Of a stretch of 64,000 nucleotides of DNA, positions 1 through 8,386 are shown in pieces. How positions within the stretch are numbered: position 1 is the stretch's first letter; every line of letters begins with the position of its first letter. Location of the stretch: the NCBI RefSeq assembly GCF_003461955.1, contig NZ_QTYB01000004.1, positions 1-64,000 on the forward strand, in the 5' to 3' direction. The DNA is from Ruminococcus sp. AM36-2AA (GTDB lineage: Bacteria > Bacillota > Clostridia > Lachnospirales > Lachnospiraceae). The position numbers and the translations under genes were made by a program. Below the pieces are notes generated by a model. The model was not told where the DNA came from. It was given only the letters and a program-made list of their open reading frames with translations, and ran no database searches.

Positions 1-101
1 TAGAAAAGGGGTGTGTTCACAATTTATTTACTCATGCGTTTGTCGTGGCATTCGTAAAACTCCATCTATTTCTCCCATATTCCTTTACAAAATCCTTCAT
101 C
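1..101. other. window edge, no gene seen
   Basis: This short stretch lies downstream of the DUF2284 gene. It contains no ORF with a ribosome binding site and no clear terminator. Only stray out-of-frame ORFs start here. Confidence 0.4.
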
Positions 102-569
102 TTACCCACGGAAAAGAACCTGGGAAAAATAACGGATCATTCCGTCGCTGGTCCAGCATAGCATTCCTGCAGCGTCTGCCATTTTCTGTGCATCCACACA
201 GTAAGCGGACATGCAGGAATTATGTTTATAAGGTCCCGCACTCATGATCAGAAGATCAGTTATTCCCGCTTCTTTCATCTTCTCTGCCAGCTGTTCTGTC
301 AGTTTGTTATGAGCAAGTTTTGCCTTTTTGTAGTCCATAAGGCCATCCTGCATTGTCTGGAGTATCAGCGTTTTTTCGTATTTCAGCGCATGCTCTTTCA
401 TCTCCTCTACAGTGCCGCTCTGTGGTGGACATGCCGGGTTTTTATCATAATTCCCGCAAAGATTGTCCTCGCAGAAAACCCGGTATTCCGGCACAAATAC
501 AAGCTGATCGGTACTTATGACCGCTGCGTCGGAAAAACCAAGAGCTTTTGCTTCTTCAATAAGATTCAT
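102..569 (-). CDS. DUF2284 domain protein, predicted metal-binding
   Basis: A 155-residue cytosolic protein of the DUF2284 type. The cysteines cluster near residues 33-48 (CEDNLCGNYDKNPACPP) with further Cys at about 119, 123 and 138, which fits the predicted metal- or Fe-S-binding role of the family. No reaction is established for these proteins. There is no signal peptide. The start has a GGAGAG-like site a few bases upstream. It stands alone, in the same direction as the LysR gene upstream and about 65 bp from it, so co-transcription is possible but not shown. Confidence 0.8.
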   Translation of the reverse strand: MNLIEEAKALGFSDAAVISTDQLVFVPEYRVFCEDNLCGNYDKNPACPPQSGTVEEMKEHALKYEKTLILQTMQDGLMDYKKAKLAHNKLTEQLAEKMKEAGITDLLIMSAGPYKHNSCMSAYCVDAQKMADAAGMLCWTSDGMIRYFSQVLFRG

Positions 570-634
570 TTTTTTCTCTCCTGTGTTTTTCTTTTATAGT
601 GCCACATTTTATTTGTTTTTACAAGCTCTGACTT

Positions 635-1507
635 TCACTCTGCCGCCAGACGGATAAACTCCTCCATCTCTCTCGTCTTAAACTTATTTTTATGGTAAAA
701 GATCTGCCGGTACATGGATATCTCCACATCTTCCACATGTAAAAGGGCAATTCTTCCTTTCCGGATATCCCGCTCCACAGCCAGATAGGGAAGAAAGGAA
801 AGTCCGTGGTTCTTTTCCAGCATGCGGATGATAAAAGCGGTATCACTGATCTCCAGTACCGGTGACAGGGCCTGCTTCTTAAGCGCCAGCTGCTGCTCCA
901 GGGCCTGCCGATAATTGGCATTCTTTTCCGTGAGAAAAAAAGGCTCTTCCAGAATATCCTCCATCTTCAGCGTCTTTCCCGCAAACTCCGAATCTGCAGA
1001 GGCCACAAATACTACCGGCTCTGCCTTCTCCATGACCTTCACCCAGTTCTGGTCCCACCTTGGGGTATCCAGTATATAAATAAGATCCAGCCCGTTATGC
1101 TCCATCATCCGTATCAGCTGCTCCGGTGTATCAATAGTCACCTGCATATTTACTTTCGGGTGAAACTCACGAAATTTGCTGAGAACAGCCGGAAGCTTTG
1201 CTGTGCAGAGAGATTCAATCGTCCCGATATGTAATGGATTTTTCAGTTCCGCATCATCATTCATTGACTTTTTTGCTTTATTTACGTCATATAAGATCCG
1301 GCTTGCATGCCCCATAAACTCTTTTCCGGACGGAGTAAGCACCACACGCTTTCCGGTTCTGTCAAAAAGTCTTGTTTCCAGCTCATTTTCCAGAAGACGG
1401 ATCTGGACAGTGATCGCTGACTGAGTGTATCCCAGAACCTCTGCTGCCCTGGAAAAGCTCTGAAGCTGTGCTACATGTACAAACGTCTCCAACTGACGGA
1501 TTTCCAT
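635..1507 (-). CDS. LysR family transcriptional regulator
   Basis: A 290-residue LysR-type regulator. It has an N-terminal winged helix-turn-helix (about residues 1-60, beginning MEIRQLETFVHVAQLQSFSR) and a periplasmic-binding-like effector domain (about 90-290). A longer reading frame begins 11 codons upstream, but the ATG at 1507 follows a GGGAGA site at good spacing and matches the family N terminus, so it was chosen. It is divergent from the serine transporter and dehydratase genes, with an imperfect dyad in the shared intergenic region. Control of that operon, perhaps in response to serine, is inferred from position only. Confidence 0.9.
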   Translation of the reverse strand: MEIRQLETFVHVAQLQSFSRAAEVLGYTQSAITVQIRLLENELETRLFDRTGKRVVLTPSGKEFMGHASRILYDVNKAKKSMNDDAELKNPLHIGTIESLCTAKLPAVLSKFREFHPKVNMQVTIDTPEQLIRMMEHNGLDLIYILDTPRWDQNWVKVMEKAEPVVFVASADSEFAGKTLKMEDILEEPFFLTEKNANYRQALEQQLALKKQALSPVLEISDTAFIIRMLEKNHGLSFLPYLAVERDIRKGRIALLHVEDVEISMYRQIFYHKNKFKTREMEEFIRLAAE

Positions 1508-1534
1508 GATTTTCTCCCTTTTACTATGAAATTT

Positions 1535-1553
1535 TTTCATCGTGATGATGAAA
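1535..1553. promoter_or_regulatory. inverted repeat, possible LysR operator
   Basis: TTTCATC and GATGAAA form 7-bp arms around a 5-nt centre between the divergent LysR and symporter genes. The site is just upstream of the predicted symporter promoter and just outside the regulator start. This placement is typical for a LysR site, but the T-N11-A pattern is not decisive. Confidence 0.4.
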
Positions 1554-1562
1554 TCTGTGAAT

Positions 1563-1591
1563 TTGCCTTATTTTTATGTCAATGTTACAAT
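1563..1591 (+). promoter_or_regulatory. predicted promoter of the serine operon
   Basis: TTGCCT, a 17-bp spacer and TACAAT, with a TG one base before the -10 box. It lies 72 bp before the symporter start and downstream of the LysR-side dyad. Confidence 0.6.
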
Positions 1592-1662
1592 ACAATCACG
1601 AGGACGTCAATCGTATTTTTGTGCAAAATGAATAAATTCATACTTAGGAGGAAAGAATCCAA

Positions 1663-2883
1663 ATGGAAAAGAAAAAAATCAAGATCGGACTTGTGCCGAA
1701 GCTGATCATTGCCATCATCGTAGGTATCCTGTTCGGCCAGTTCCTTCCGGAAGGCTTTTGTCGCTTTGTTGTAACCCTTTCCGGATTTTTCAGTACCTTT
1801 CTGAAATTTGTCATCCCGCTGATGATCCTTGCCTATGTGACCATGGGTATTGCGGATCTTTCACAGGGTGCAGGGAAGCTTCTCCTGATCACAGTGGCTC
1901 TGGCTTATGGCTCCACTCTGATCGCAGGTTCCGCATCCTATCTGGTATCATCCAGCCTGTTCCCGCACTTTATGAGTGAAGGTGCACTGGATCAGATCGC
2001 AGCTACCGCAGACGCATCCCTGACACCGTATTTCAGTATTACCCTGAGTCCGGTCATGGATACCCTTTCCGCAGTTGCCCTTGCCTTTGTGATGGGACTC
2101 TGCCTCTCTTCCATGCGTGGAAAAGAGATGGGAAACAGCCTGTACAACGGAATGAGCGATTTTTCCAAGATCATTGACAAAGTTCTTCATACCATTATCA
2201 TCCCGCTGCTTCCTCTTTACATCTGCGGAACTTTCACAGATATGACTATTTCCGGAAAAACATTTGCCATCTTAAGCATTCTCTGGAAAGTATTCCTCGT
2301 TGTGATCATCATGCATCTGATCTGTATTACAATCCAGTTCGTGATCGCAGGTACCGTAAGCAAGAAGAATCCTTTCACCCTGATCAAAAATCAGATTCCG
2401 GGATATACCACCGCCCTTGGAACCCAGTCTTCCGCAGCTACCATTCCGGTTAACCTGGAATGTGCAAAAAATGACGGTGTATGTGAGCAGATCCGCAACT
2501 TTGTAGTTCCTCTCTGCGCAAACATCCACATGGCAGGTTCCATGATCACCATCACAGCCTGTGCTACTGCAGTCTGTCTTATGAACCAGCTGCCTATCAG
2601 CCTCGGAACTGTAGTTCCATTTATCATGACTCTCGGTGTTGCCATGGTTGCTTCCCCTGGTGCTCCAGGTGGTTCCATCATGACTGCCCTTCCGTTTCTT
2701 TACATGGTATTCGGAGCCGAAGCCGGTGATCCGGACGGCGCTATCTGCGCTATTATGGTTGCCCTTTACATTACACAGGATTCCTTCGGAACTGCCTGCA
2801 ACGTATCCGGTGACAATGCTATCGGCGTGATCGTTGATACGATCTATAAGAAATTTATTGTAAAAACACCACAGGAGAATTAA
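1663..2883 (+). CDS. dicarboxylate/amino acid:cation symporter, probable serine transporter
   Basis: A 406-residue membrane protein of the dicarboxylate/amino acid:cation symporter (DAACS) family, of the usual size for SstT/GltP-type carriers. Hydrophobic segments fill residues 10-230, and the C-terminal half carries the re-entrant loop and substrate region (AALGTQSSAATIPV near 248-262, followed by the GAPGGSIM stretch near 335). It starts after AGGAGGAAAG. It is 5 bp upstream of sdaAB in one operon with both serine dehydratase subunits, so import of L-serine (or L-threonine) with Na+ or H+ is the likely role. Substrate is inferred from context. Confidence 0.85.
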   Translation: MEKKKIKIGLVPKLIIAIIVGILFGQFLPEGFCRFVVTLSGFFSTFLKFVIPLMILAYVTMGIADLSQGAGKLLLITVALAYGSTLIAGSASYLVSSSLFPHFMSEGALDQIAATADASLTPYFSITLSPVMDTLSAVALAFVMGLCLSSMRGKEMGNSLYNGMSDFSKIIDKVLHTIIIPLLPLYICGTFTDMTISGKTFAILSILWKVFLVVIIMHLICITIQFVIAGTVSKKNPFTLIKNQIPGYTTALGTQSSAATIPVNLECAKNDGVCEQIRNFVVPLCANIHMAGSMITITACATAVCLMNQLPISLGTVVPFIMTLGVAMVASPGAPGGSIMTALPFLYMVFGAEAGDPDGAICAIMVALYITQDSFGTACNVSGDNAIGVIVDTIYKKFIVKTPQEN

Positions 2884-2888
2884 GAAAA

Positions 2889-3557
2889 ATGTCTTTTATC
2901 AGTGTATTTGACGTTATGGGCCCGAATATGATCGGTCCTTCCAGTTCTCATACCGCAGGTGCGGCGCGGATCGCTTTCCTTGCCCAGAAAATGATCATGC
3001 CGCCCCTGAAAAAAGTGGAGTTCACCCTTTACGGTTCCTTTGCCAGAACATACAAAGGACACGGTACAGACCGTGCCCTCCTTGGCGGGATCATGGGCTT
3101 TTCCACAGATGACATGCGTATACGGAATTCTTTTGACATTGCCAGGGAACAGGGGATCGACTATTCCTTTACTCCAAATGAAACAGAAACCGATGTCCAT
3201 CCCAACACTGTCGATATCCACATGGTCAATGACCAGGGACAGGAAATGACAGTCCGGGGGGAATCGCTGGGCGGCGGCAAGGTCCGTATTGTGGAGATCA
3301 ACCACGTGAAAGTGGATTTCACCGGCGAATACAGTGCCATCATCGTGATCCATCAGGATACTCCCGGTGTTGTGGCCTACATCACCAGATGCTTAAGTGA
3401 ACGTAACATTAACATTGCCTTCATGCGCCTCTTCCGTGAATCCAAAGGAACCACAGCCTATACGATCGTGGAATCCGACGGTCATCTCCCGGAAGATATC
3501 GTAGAAAGCATTCACCGGAACACCAACATCCATGATGTCATGGTTGTTCAGATGTAG
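2889..3557 (+). CDS. sdaAB: L-serine dehydratase, iron-sulfur dependent, beta subunit
   Basis: The 222-residue beta subunit of the [4Fe-4S] L-serine ammonia-lyase, which turns L-serine into pyruvate and ammonia. The family signature GPNMIGPSSSHTAGAARIAF sits at residues 11-30. A C-terminal ACT domain (about 148-222, starting SAIIVIHQDTPGVVAYIT) follows and is expected to sense or dock substrate. It is five bases after the transporter and about 20 before sdaAA, giving a transporter-beta-alpha operon. Confidence 0.95.
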   Translation: MSFISVFDVMGPNMIGPSSSHTAGAARIAFLAQKMIMPPLKKVEFTLYGSFARTYKGHGTDRALLGGIMGFSTDDMRIRNSFDIAREQGIDYSFTPNETETDVHPNTVDIHMVNDQGQEMTVRGESLGGGKVRIVEINHVKVDFTGEYSAIIVIHQDTPGVVAYITRCLSERNINIAFMRLFRESKGTTAYTIVESDGHLPEDIVESIHRNTNIHDVMVVQM

Positions 3558-3577
3558 GGAAAAGGAGGATGTGTTTT

Positions 3578-4447
3578 ATGGATTTCAAAAATGCCAAGGA
3601 ACTTCTTGCTCTCTGCCAGAAAAAAAAGCTTCCGATTTCCGAAGTAATGCGCCAGCGTGAGATCCTTCTCGGTGAAACCACTGCTGAAATCGTGGACCAG
3701 CGCATGGACCGTGTTCTGGAGATCATGAAGGATGCTGCTTTTTCCCCCATCAAAGATCCGGTGATATCTATGGGCGGACTGATCGGCGGTGAAGCCCGAA
3801 AGCTCTGCGAATTTCATGACCTGGGAAAAAGCCTGTGCGGAAATGTTCTCGGAAAGGGTATCACCTACGCTATGGCAACCCTTGAGACCAACGCTTCCAT
3901 GGGACTTATCGTTGCCTCTCCTACTGCCGGCAGTGCCGGGATCGTTCCCGGAATGATGCTTGCACTTCAGGAGGTCTACGGCTTTTCCGATAAAAAAATC
4001 CGCCAGGCACTATTTAATGCAGGCGCGATCGGCTATCTTGCCATGCGAAACGCCACAGTTGCCGGTGCTGTTGGCGGATGTCAGGCTGAGGTCGGAATCG
4101 CTTCCGCAATGGCTGCTTCTGCTGCTGTGGAACTTCTTGGCGGCACTCCGCTGCAGTGTACCTATGCGGCTTCCACCGTTCTTATGAATATGCTCGGTCT
4201 TGTATGTGACCCGGTAGGCGGCCTGGTGGAATATCCCTGCCAGAACCGTAATGCAGCCGGTGTTTCCAATGCCCTTATCGCAGCCGAAATGTCTTTGGCC
4301 GGTATCACCCAATTCATCCCTCTGGATGAGATGATCGATGCCATGTATACCGTAGGCAAAAAGCTTCCTGCAGAGCTTCGTGAAACTGCTCTCGGCGGTT
4401 GTGCAGCCACACCGTCTGCCTGTGAGAAGTGTCATCTTTGCAGCTGA
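3578..4447 (+). CDS. sdaAA: L-serine dehydratase, iron-sulfur dependent, alpha subunit
   Basis: The 289-residue alpha (catalytic) subunit of the Fe-S L-serine dehydratase. It carries the glycine-rich family stretches (SPTAGSAGIVPGM near 113-125, GAVGGCQAEVGIASA near 163-177) and C-terminal cysteines in GGCAATPSACEKCHLC, which fit the cluster ligands. An ATG nine bases upstream is too close to the AAAGGAGG site, so the start at 3578 was preferred. It is the last gene of the serine operon and is followed by a strong terminator. Confidence 0.95.
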   Translation: MDFKNAKELLALCQKKKLPISEVMRQREILLGETTAEIVDQRMDRVLEIMKDAAFSPIKDPVISMGGLIGGEARKLCEFHDLGKSLCGNVLGKGITYAMATLETNASMGLIVASPTAGSAGIVPGMMLALQEVYGFSDKKIRQALFNAGAIGYLAMRNATVAGAVGGCQAEVGIASAMAASAAVELLGGTPLQCTYAASTVLMNMLGLVCDPVGGLVEYPCQNRNAAGVSNALIAAEMSLAGITQFIPLDEMIDAMYTVGKKLPAELRETALGGCAATPSACEKCHLCS

Positions 4448-4501
4448 TCAACAGAGTATAACCCATAATAAACAGAGCCCGACTGAAATGACTCAAACAA
4501 C

Positions 4502-4553
4502 AAAACGGAGAATTCCCGAACTTCTTTTTCCAGGAATTCTCCGTTTTCTTTTT
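4502..4553 (+). terminator. intrinsic terminator after sdaAA
   Basis: A perfect 15-bp stem (4502-4516 with 4533-4547, arms AAAACGGAGAATTCC and its complement) around a 16-nt loop, then a T-rich run. It lies between convergent sdaAA and the HAD gene and probably serves mainly the plus strand. Confidence 0.85.
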
Positions 4554-4591
4554 TATAAATCCTAATTTATAATTTCATGTGTAAATATCTT

Positions 4592-5374
4592 TTATTTCTC
4601 CAGCACCGGGATATCTCCCACTCCATTCAGGATCAGTCTCGGTCTGTATGGGAACTTATCTACAGTTTCTCTTGTGGATACACCGGAAAGTACAAGAACT
4701 GTGTCAAGGCCTGTCTCAATACCGGCGATCACATCGGTATCCATACGGTCACCGATCATCACGGCTTCATTGGAATGTACGCCCAGGATACGAAGTCCGG
4801 TACGCATCATCAGAGGGTTTGGTTTGCCGACGTAGTATGCCTGTTTGCCTGTAGTAGCTTCGATCGGTGCTACAAATGCACGGCAGGCCGGTGCGATCCC
4901 GCCTTCGATAGGGCCTGTGATATCTGTGTTGGTTGCGATCAGCTTGGCTCCCTTGTTTACCAGGTTCATGGCACGTAAGATATGTTCATATCCGTATGTG
5001 GTAGTCTCACCTACAACCACATAGTCCGGGGAAACATCATCGATAGTGATTCCTGCATCATACAATGCATTGTAAAGGCCATGATCTCCGATCACATAAG
5101 CGCTGCACCCAGGTGCCTGGCTCTGCAGGAATTTTGCAGTTGCAAGAGCGCTGGTATAAAAATGCTCTTCCCCGACGTCCAGTCCCATGCGGAGAAGCTT
5201 CTCGCGAAGTTCTCTTGGGGAACGGCTGCTTGCATTGGTAAGAAACAGAAAACTCTTGTCTTCTCTCTGAAGCCATTCCACGAATTCCTTTACTCCGTCG
5301 AGGAGCTTGTTTCCGTGGTAGATCACGCCATCCATATCACAGATAAATCCTTTTTTGGATCTTAATGTTTCCAT
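4592..5374 (-). CDS. HAD-IIA family sugar/nucleotide phosphatase (NagD-like)
   Basis: A 260-residue haloacid dehalogenase superfamily phosphatase of subfamily IIA. The catalytic DxD motif appears as CDMDGVIYHG at residues 12-21, motif II as FLTNASSRS near 44-52, and the C-terminal acidic motif as MIGDRMDTDV near 206-215. The central C2 cap domain typical of NagD-like enzymes lies between. Substrates in this family include phosphosugars and nucleotides, and none can be assigned here. The start follows GGGAGG at proper distance. It is 47 bp downstream of the RelQ-like gene and probably co-transcribed with it. Confidence 0.9.
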   Translation of the reverse strand: METLRSKKGFICDMDGVIYHGNKLLDGVKEFVEWLQREDKSFLFLTNASSRSPRELREKLLRMGLDVGEEHFYTSALATAKFLQSQAPGCSAYVIGDHGLYNALYDAGITIDDVSPDYVVVGETTTYGYEHILRAMNLVNKGAKLIATNTDITGPIEGGIAPACRAFVAPIEATTGKQAYYVGKPNPLMMRTGLRILGVHSNEAVMIGDRMDTDVIAGIETGLDTVLVLSGVSTRETVDKFPYRPRLILNGVGDIPVLEK

Positions 5375-5393
5375 AAATTCCTCCCTGTCTGAT

Positions 5394-5425
5394 GCGGATA
5401 TTCGCAGTCTGGATCCGCTGCTTAA
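5394..5425 (-). repeat. dispersed hairpin element, degenerate copy 1
   Basis: GCGGATATTCGCAG, then a short insert and ATCCGCTGCTTA: a diverged copy of the hairpin found at 6445, 13814, 28261 and 42524. It fills the gap between the RelQ-like and HAD genes and ends just upstream of the HAD ribosome binding site. Confidence 0.55.
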
Positions 5426-6234
5426 TTCATTTCTTTGTATCCGATCTTCTCGATCTTATTTCGCAATTTCAGCATTCTGTAATCCAGATTTGCAATTTCT
5501 TCTGCATATTTTTTTAATTCTGCTTCAATTTCCGCATTGTCTCTTTTTTTATAATACAATTCATATTCTAACACAGACCAGTAATCCATTGCAATGGTCC
5601 GAAGCTGTATTTCCACCAGTTCTTTCTGCTCGCCTTCCGCAGAATAGATTGGAACTTTTACGATGAGATGTAGGCTTTTGTAGCCGTTTTTCTTGGGATT
5701 TCTGATATAGTCCTTGATCCGGATGATTTCGATATCTTTCTGCATTTCCAAGAATTCTGCCACCTGGTAAAGTTCATCCTCAAAAGGACAGACCACGCGG
5801 ATGCCGATGAGATCTTTCAGATTTTTCCTGGCAGTCTCAAAATCCGGTTCCAGTCCTTTTTTCAGAAGTTTTGCATAAATACTCTCCGCACTTTTGATCC
5901 GGCTGGTGACCTGACTGATCACCGTACGTTTTTTCTGCCCGGAAAGTTCTGCATTGATCATCTTCAGTTTTGCCATAAGGATATCAATGGCTGCCTTGCA
6001 GCGGAGACGGTAGTCCGGATCTTTGATGTAGCTTGCAATGGCTGCTGTTTTTTCTGCTGCCAGTCTCTGAATTTCCGGTTCCACGGGATCCGAAACTCTG
6101 TCCTGCCCGGTTTTCTGAGCCGGATCATACTTTTGGGGATTTTCCTTCTCCTGTTCCTCTTTGGCCTGTGTGAATCCTTCTTTCATGGATTTCTGTTTTT
6201 TACTTATTTTTTTCTTTGATTTCTTTTTTGTCAT
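5422..6234 (-). CDS. RelQ-like small alarmone synthetase (RelA/SpoT domain)
   Basis: A 270-residue protein with a lysine-rich, low-complexity N terminus of about 65 residues and a single RelA/SpoT synthetase domain (about 95-240). Hallmarks are RIKSAESIYAKL, the G-loop region PKKNGYKSLHLIV and EIQLRT. There is no HD hydrolase, TGS or ACT domain, so it is a stand-alone synthetase that should make (p)ppGpp from ATP and GDP/GTP. The usual LEH motif after the second strand reads LEY here. A second, more canonical paralog lies at 28761. The start codon has only a weak AAGG site, so the lysine-rich N terminus may be shorter. Confidence 0.85.
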   Translation of the reverse strand: MTKKKSKKKISKKQKSMKEGFTQAKEEQEKENPQKYDPAQKTGQDRVSDPVEPEIQRLAAEKTAAIASYIKDPDYRLRCKAAIDILMAKLKMINAELSGQKKRTVISQVTSRIKSAESIYAKLLKKGLEPDFETARKNLKDLIGIRVVCPFEDELYQVAEFLEMQKDIEIIRIKDYIRNPKKNGYKSLHLIVKVPIYSAEGEQKELVEIQLRTIAMDYWSVLEYELYYKKRDNAEIEAELKKYAEEIANLDYRMLKLRNKIEKIGYKEMN

Positions 6235-6340
6235 TTTTGCCTTATCTGTTATTTTCAGTTTTCGTGTACATCTTATATATTATACCGAACACATGATATT
6301 TTTCATCAAATCAGCGTAAGGCTATTGTTAAATCTGTGGT

Positions 6341-6410
6341 AAAAAATCCTCCGAAAAGTCTCAGGATCCTATCTGCTGATATACCCGTGACTTCCCGAAG
6401 GATTTTTTCA
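6341..6410 (-). terminator. terminator after amtB-glnB
   Basis: A long hairpin with arms AAAAATCCT and AGGATTTTT extended through two mismatches to about 19 bp, flanked by A and T runs. On the minus strand it lies downstream of glnB and ends in a T run. It can act in both directions. Confidence 0.7.
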
Positions 6411-6444
6411 TACATGATTTTATTTTAACCGAATCAGGCAAATA

Positions 6445-6473
6445 GTGAAGCGGATCGCGAATATCCGCTTGAC
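6445..6473 (+). repeat. dispersed hairpin element, copy 2
   Basis: An 8-bp stem (AAGCGGAT with ATCCGCTT) around a 7-nt loop, flanked by CAAATAGTG and GAC. It shares the order terminator, T run, CAARTAGYG, hairpin with the copies at 28261 and 42524, in the opposite orientation on the map. It lies just after the glnB stop. Confidence 0.75.
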
Positions 6474-6482
6474 TAAAACAAT

Positions 6483-6842
6483 TTACAGAAATTCCGACTG
6501 CAGCGCATCGTATCCGGTCTCGCCGGTACGGATACGGACAGCATTACGGATCTCATAGCTGAATATCTTGCCATCTCCGGGATCGCCGGTAAAGGCTGCT
6601 TTCTGTACGGCATCGATAACTTTGATCTCCCAGTCTTCCGATGATACTACAATTTCAAATTTAATCTTCGGTTTCAAAAATACATCAATCTTGGACCCCC
6701 GGACATACTCTGTGTAACCACGCTGTGTTCCGCAGCCCATGATCTGGGTTACTGTAAAACCGTTTACCTGGATCTCATTTAACGCAGCTTTGACATCTTC
6801 CATTTTTTCTTCTCTTACAATTGCTTCTATTTTTATAAGCAT
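6483..6842 (-). CDS. glnB: P-II family nitrogen regulatory protein
   Basis: A 119-residue P-II signal protein that should form trimers and bind ATP/ADP and 2-oxoglutarate to gate the ammonium channel. The T-loop region (residues 38-56, CGTQRGYTEYVRGSKIDVF), the B-loop (TGDPGDGKIF near 86-95) and the C-loop (VRIRTGETGYDAL) are all present. The tyrosine that is uridylylated in proteobacterial GlnB/GlnK (RGAEY) is replaced, RGSKI here. The start follows GGAGGAAATC. It is 54 bp downstream of amtB, the classical amtB-glnK pairing. Confidence 0.93.
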   Translation of the reverse strand: MLIKIEAIVREEKMEDVKAALNEIQVNGFTVTQIMGCGTQRGYTEYVRGSKIDVFLKPKIKFEIVVSSEDWEIKVIDAVQKAAFTGDPGDGKIFSYEIRNAVRIRTGETGYDALQSEFL

Positions 6843-6896
6843 ACGATTTCCTCCATTTTCACACGATCATTGCTATAGAAAATCTTTCTGTCATGA

Positions 6897-8138
6897 TCAG
6901 TCAAATCCATTGAATGACGGATATGCATTTTCTCCATGCTGGGATGCATCCAGACCAACCAGTTCTTCCTTCGGATCTACACGAAGCGGTGTAAAGATCC
7001 GCACGATTCCGATACAGATCAGCGTTCCCACAATGGCAACCGCAATGGTGATCACAATACTTAATACCTGTGCCAGAAACAGCCGGTAGTCCCCAAACAC
7101 CAGGCCATCCCATTTTGCAACGGAATTAATAGAAGATTTTCCAAAAAGTCCCGTGGCGATTCCTCCCCAGATACCACCGATACCATGGCAGCCAAAAGCA
7201 TCCAGCGCATCGTCAATTTTCAGTTTCTGCTTCAGCAGAATTACGGTAAAGTAACAGATCGGACTTACCAGGATTCCAATGATAAAGGATGCCCACACCG
7301 GTACAAAACCAGCCCCCGGTGTGATCGCTACCAGACCAATTACAAGACCTGTGGAGACACCAACCAGTGTGGGTTTTCCCTCACGGATCACCTCGATCAG
7401 CATCCATGTCAGAAGTGCACAGGCAGAAGAAATACTGCTGGTCATAAAAGCATGCGCTGCAAGACCGTCTGCTTTCAGTGCACTTCCCGCATTAAAACCA
7501 AACCATCCAAACCACAGCATGGCCGACCCAAGAAATACAAAGGGAATGTTATGTGTACGATAGGTTGCCTTTGCATAGCCACGTCTCTGCCCCAGATAAA
7601 TGGCAAGAACCAGTGCACTGACACCGGAACTGATGTGTACCACATTTCCACCTGCAAAATCCACAGAGCCAATGGCTGCCAGAAATCCGCCGTCTCCCCA
7701 GACCATATGTGCCATCGGATAATACACGATCAAAGACCAGATCGCCACAAAGAAAAACAGCGCCTTAAAACGCATTCTTCCAACCACAGCGCCAGTGATC
7801 AGTGCCGGTGTGATCATGGCAAACATCATCTGGAACGCTACAAATACCAGATGCGGGATCGTATCTGCATAAGGTCCCGGCTCCCAGCCAACACCATTCA
7901 GCGCAAACCATCTCAGGTCTCCGATAATCCCTCCATGGTTTCCGCCAAATGCCAGCGAATATCCAAACAATGTCCACATAACAACGGACAGCCCCATGAT
8001 CGCCCCACAGGCCATCATGGTATTTACCACATTTTTTCTGCGGACCAGTCCTCCGTAGAAAAACGCAAGCCCAGGTGTCATAAAGAACACAAAGGCTGTA
8101 CAGATCAGCATAAAGCCAGTATCTCCTGCATTCATCAT
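6897..8138 (-). CDS. amtB: ammonium transporter
   Basis: A 413-residue Amt/Mep/Rh channel with about eleven hydrophobic segments. Family stretches include the start FVFFMTPGLAFFYGGLVRRK, GGNVVHISSGVSALV (with a pore-histidine-type region) and DDALDAFGCHGIGGIWGG. The reading frame is open further upstream, but AGGAGG at 8145-8150 points to the paired ATGs at 8138 or 8135. The first is given. It is followed by its P-II partner. Upstream lie a near-consensus promoter and, directly after it, a strong hairpin with a T run, so expression is probably set by attenuation. Confidence 0.95.
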   Translation of the reverse strand: MMNAGDTGFMLICTAFVFFMTPGLAFFYGGLVRRKNVVNTMMACGAIMGLSVVMWTLFGYSLAFGGNHGGIIGDLRWFALNGVGWEPGPYADTIPHLVFVAFQMMFAMITPALITGAVVGRMRFKALFFFVAIWSLIVYYPMAHMVWGDGGFLAAIGSVDFAGGNVVHISSGVSALVLAIYLGQRRGYAKATYRTHNIPFVFLGSAMLWFGWFGFNAGSALKADGLAAHAFMTSSISSACALLTWMLIEVIREGKPTLVGVSTGLVIGLVAITPGAGFVPVWASFIIGILVSPICYFTVILLKQKLKIDDALDAFGCHGIGGIWGGIATGLFGKSSINSVAKWDGLVFGDYRLFLAQVLSIVITIAVAIVGTLICIGIVRIFTPLRVDPKEELVGLDASQHGENAYPSFNGFD

Positions 8139-8176
8139 CCATTTCCTCCTCGATTCCCTCACATTATTTCTGCAAC

Positions 8177-8214
8177 GCAAAAAGCGCCTGGAAACTTAAT
8201 TTCCAGACGCCTTT
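8177..8214 (-). terminator. terminator-like hairpin in the amtB leader
   Basis: On the minus strand a 13-bp stem with two G-U pairs, core CTGGAAA/TTTCCAG, 5-nt loop, and then TTTTTG. It begins within about 10 nt of the predicted transcription start and ends about 40 nt before amtB. It may be an attenuator for amtB, or simply the terminator of the TraX-like gene. Confidence 0.65.
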
Positions 8215-8226
8215 GTCATGTCAGTT

Positions 8227-8255
8227 AGCATAGCAGATAATTTTTCGGTTTTCAA
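8227..8255 (-). promoter_or_regulatory. predicted amtB promoter
   Basis: On the minus strand TTGAAA, a 17-bp spacer, and TATGCT with an upstream TG (extended -10). It lies about 90 bp upstream of amtB and immediately before the leader hairpin. Confidence 0.6.
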
Positions 8256-8386
8256 GAGTTTTTTCTCTATTTTTCTGTTTTCTTACAGAATTACTATGTT
8301 TTATACGGATATGAGTTTTATTTTCGGCAATCTATCCGGTTATGCATAAGTGAGGCAGATATTCGTTACCTGTTCTCTTATGTATA

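Noticed and set aside
7185..8228. 347-codon plus-strand ORF opposite amtB
   Set aside because: It is the complement of the ammonium transporter, Cys/His/Lys-rich without domain or binding site.
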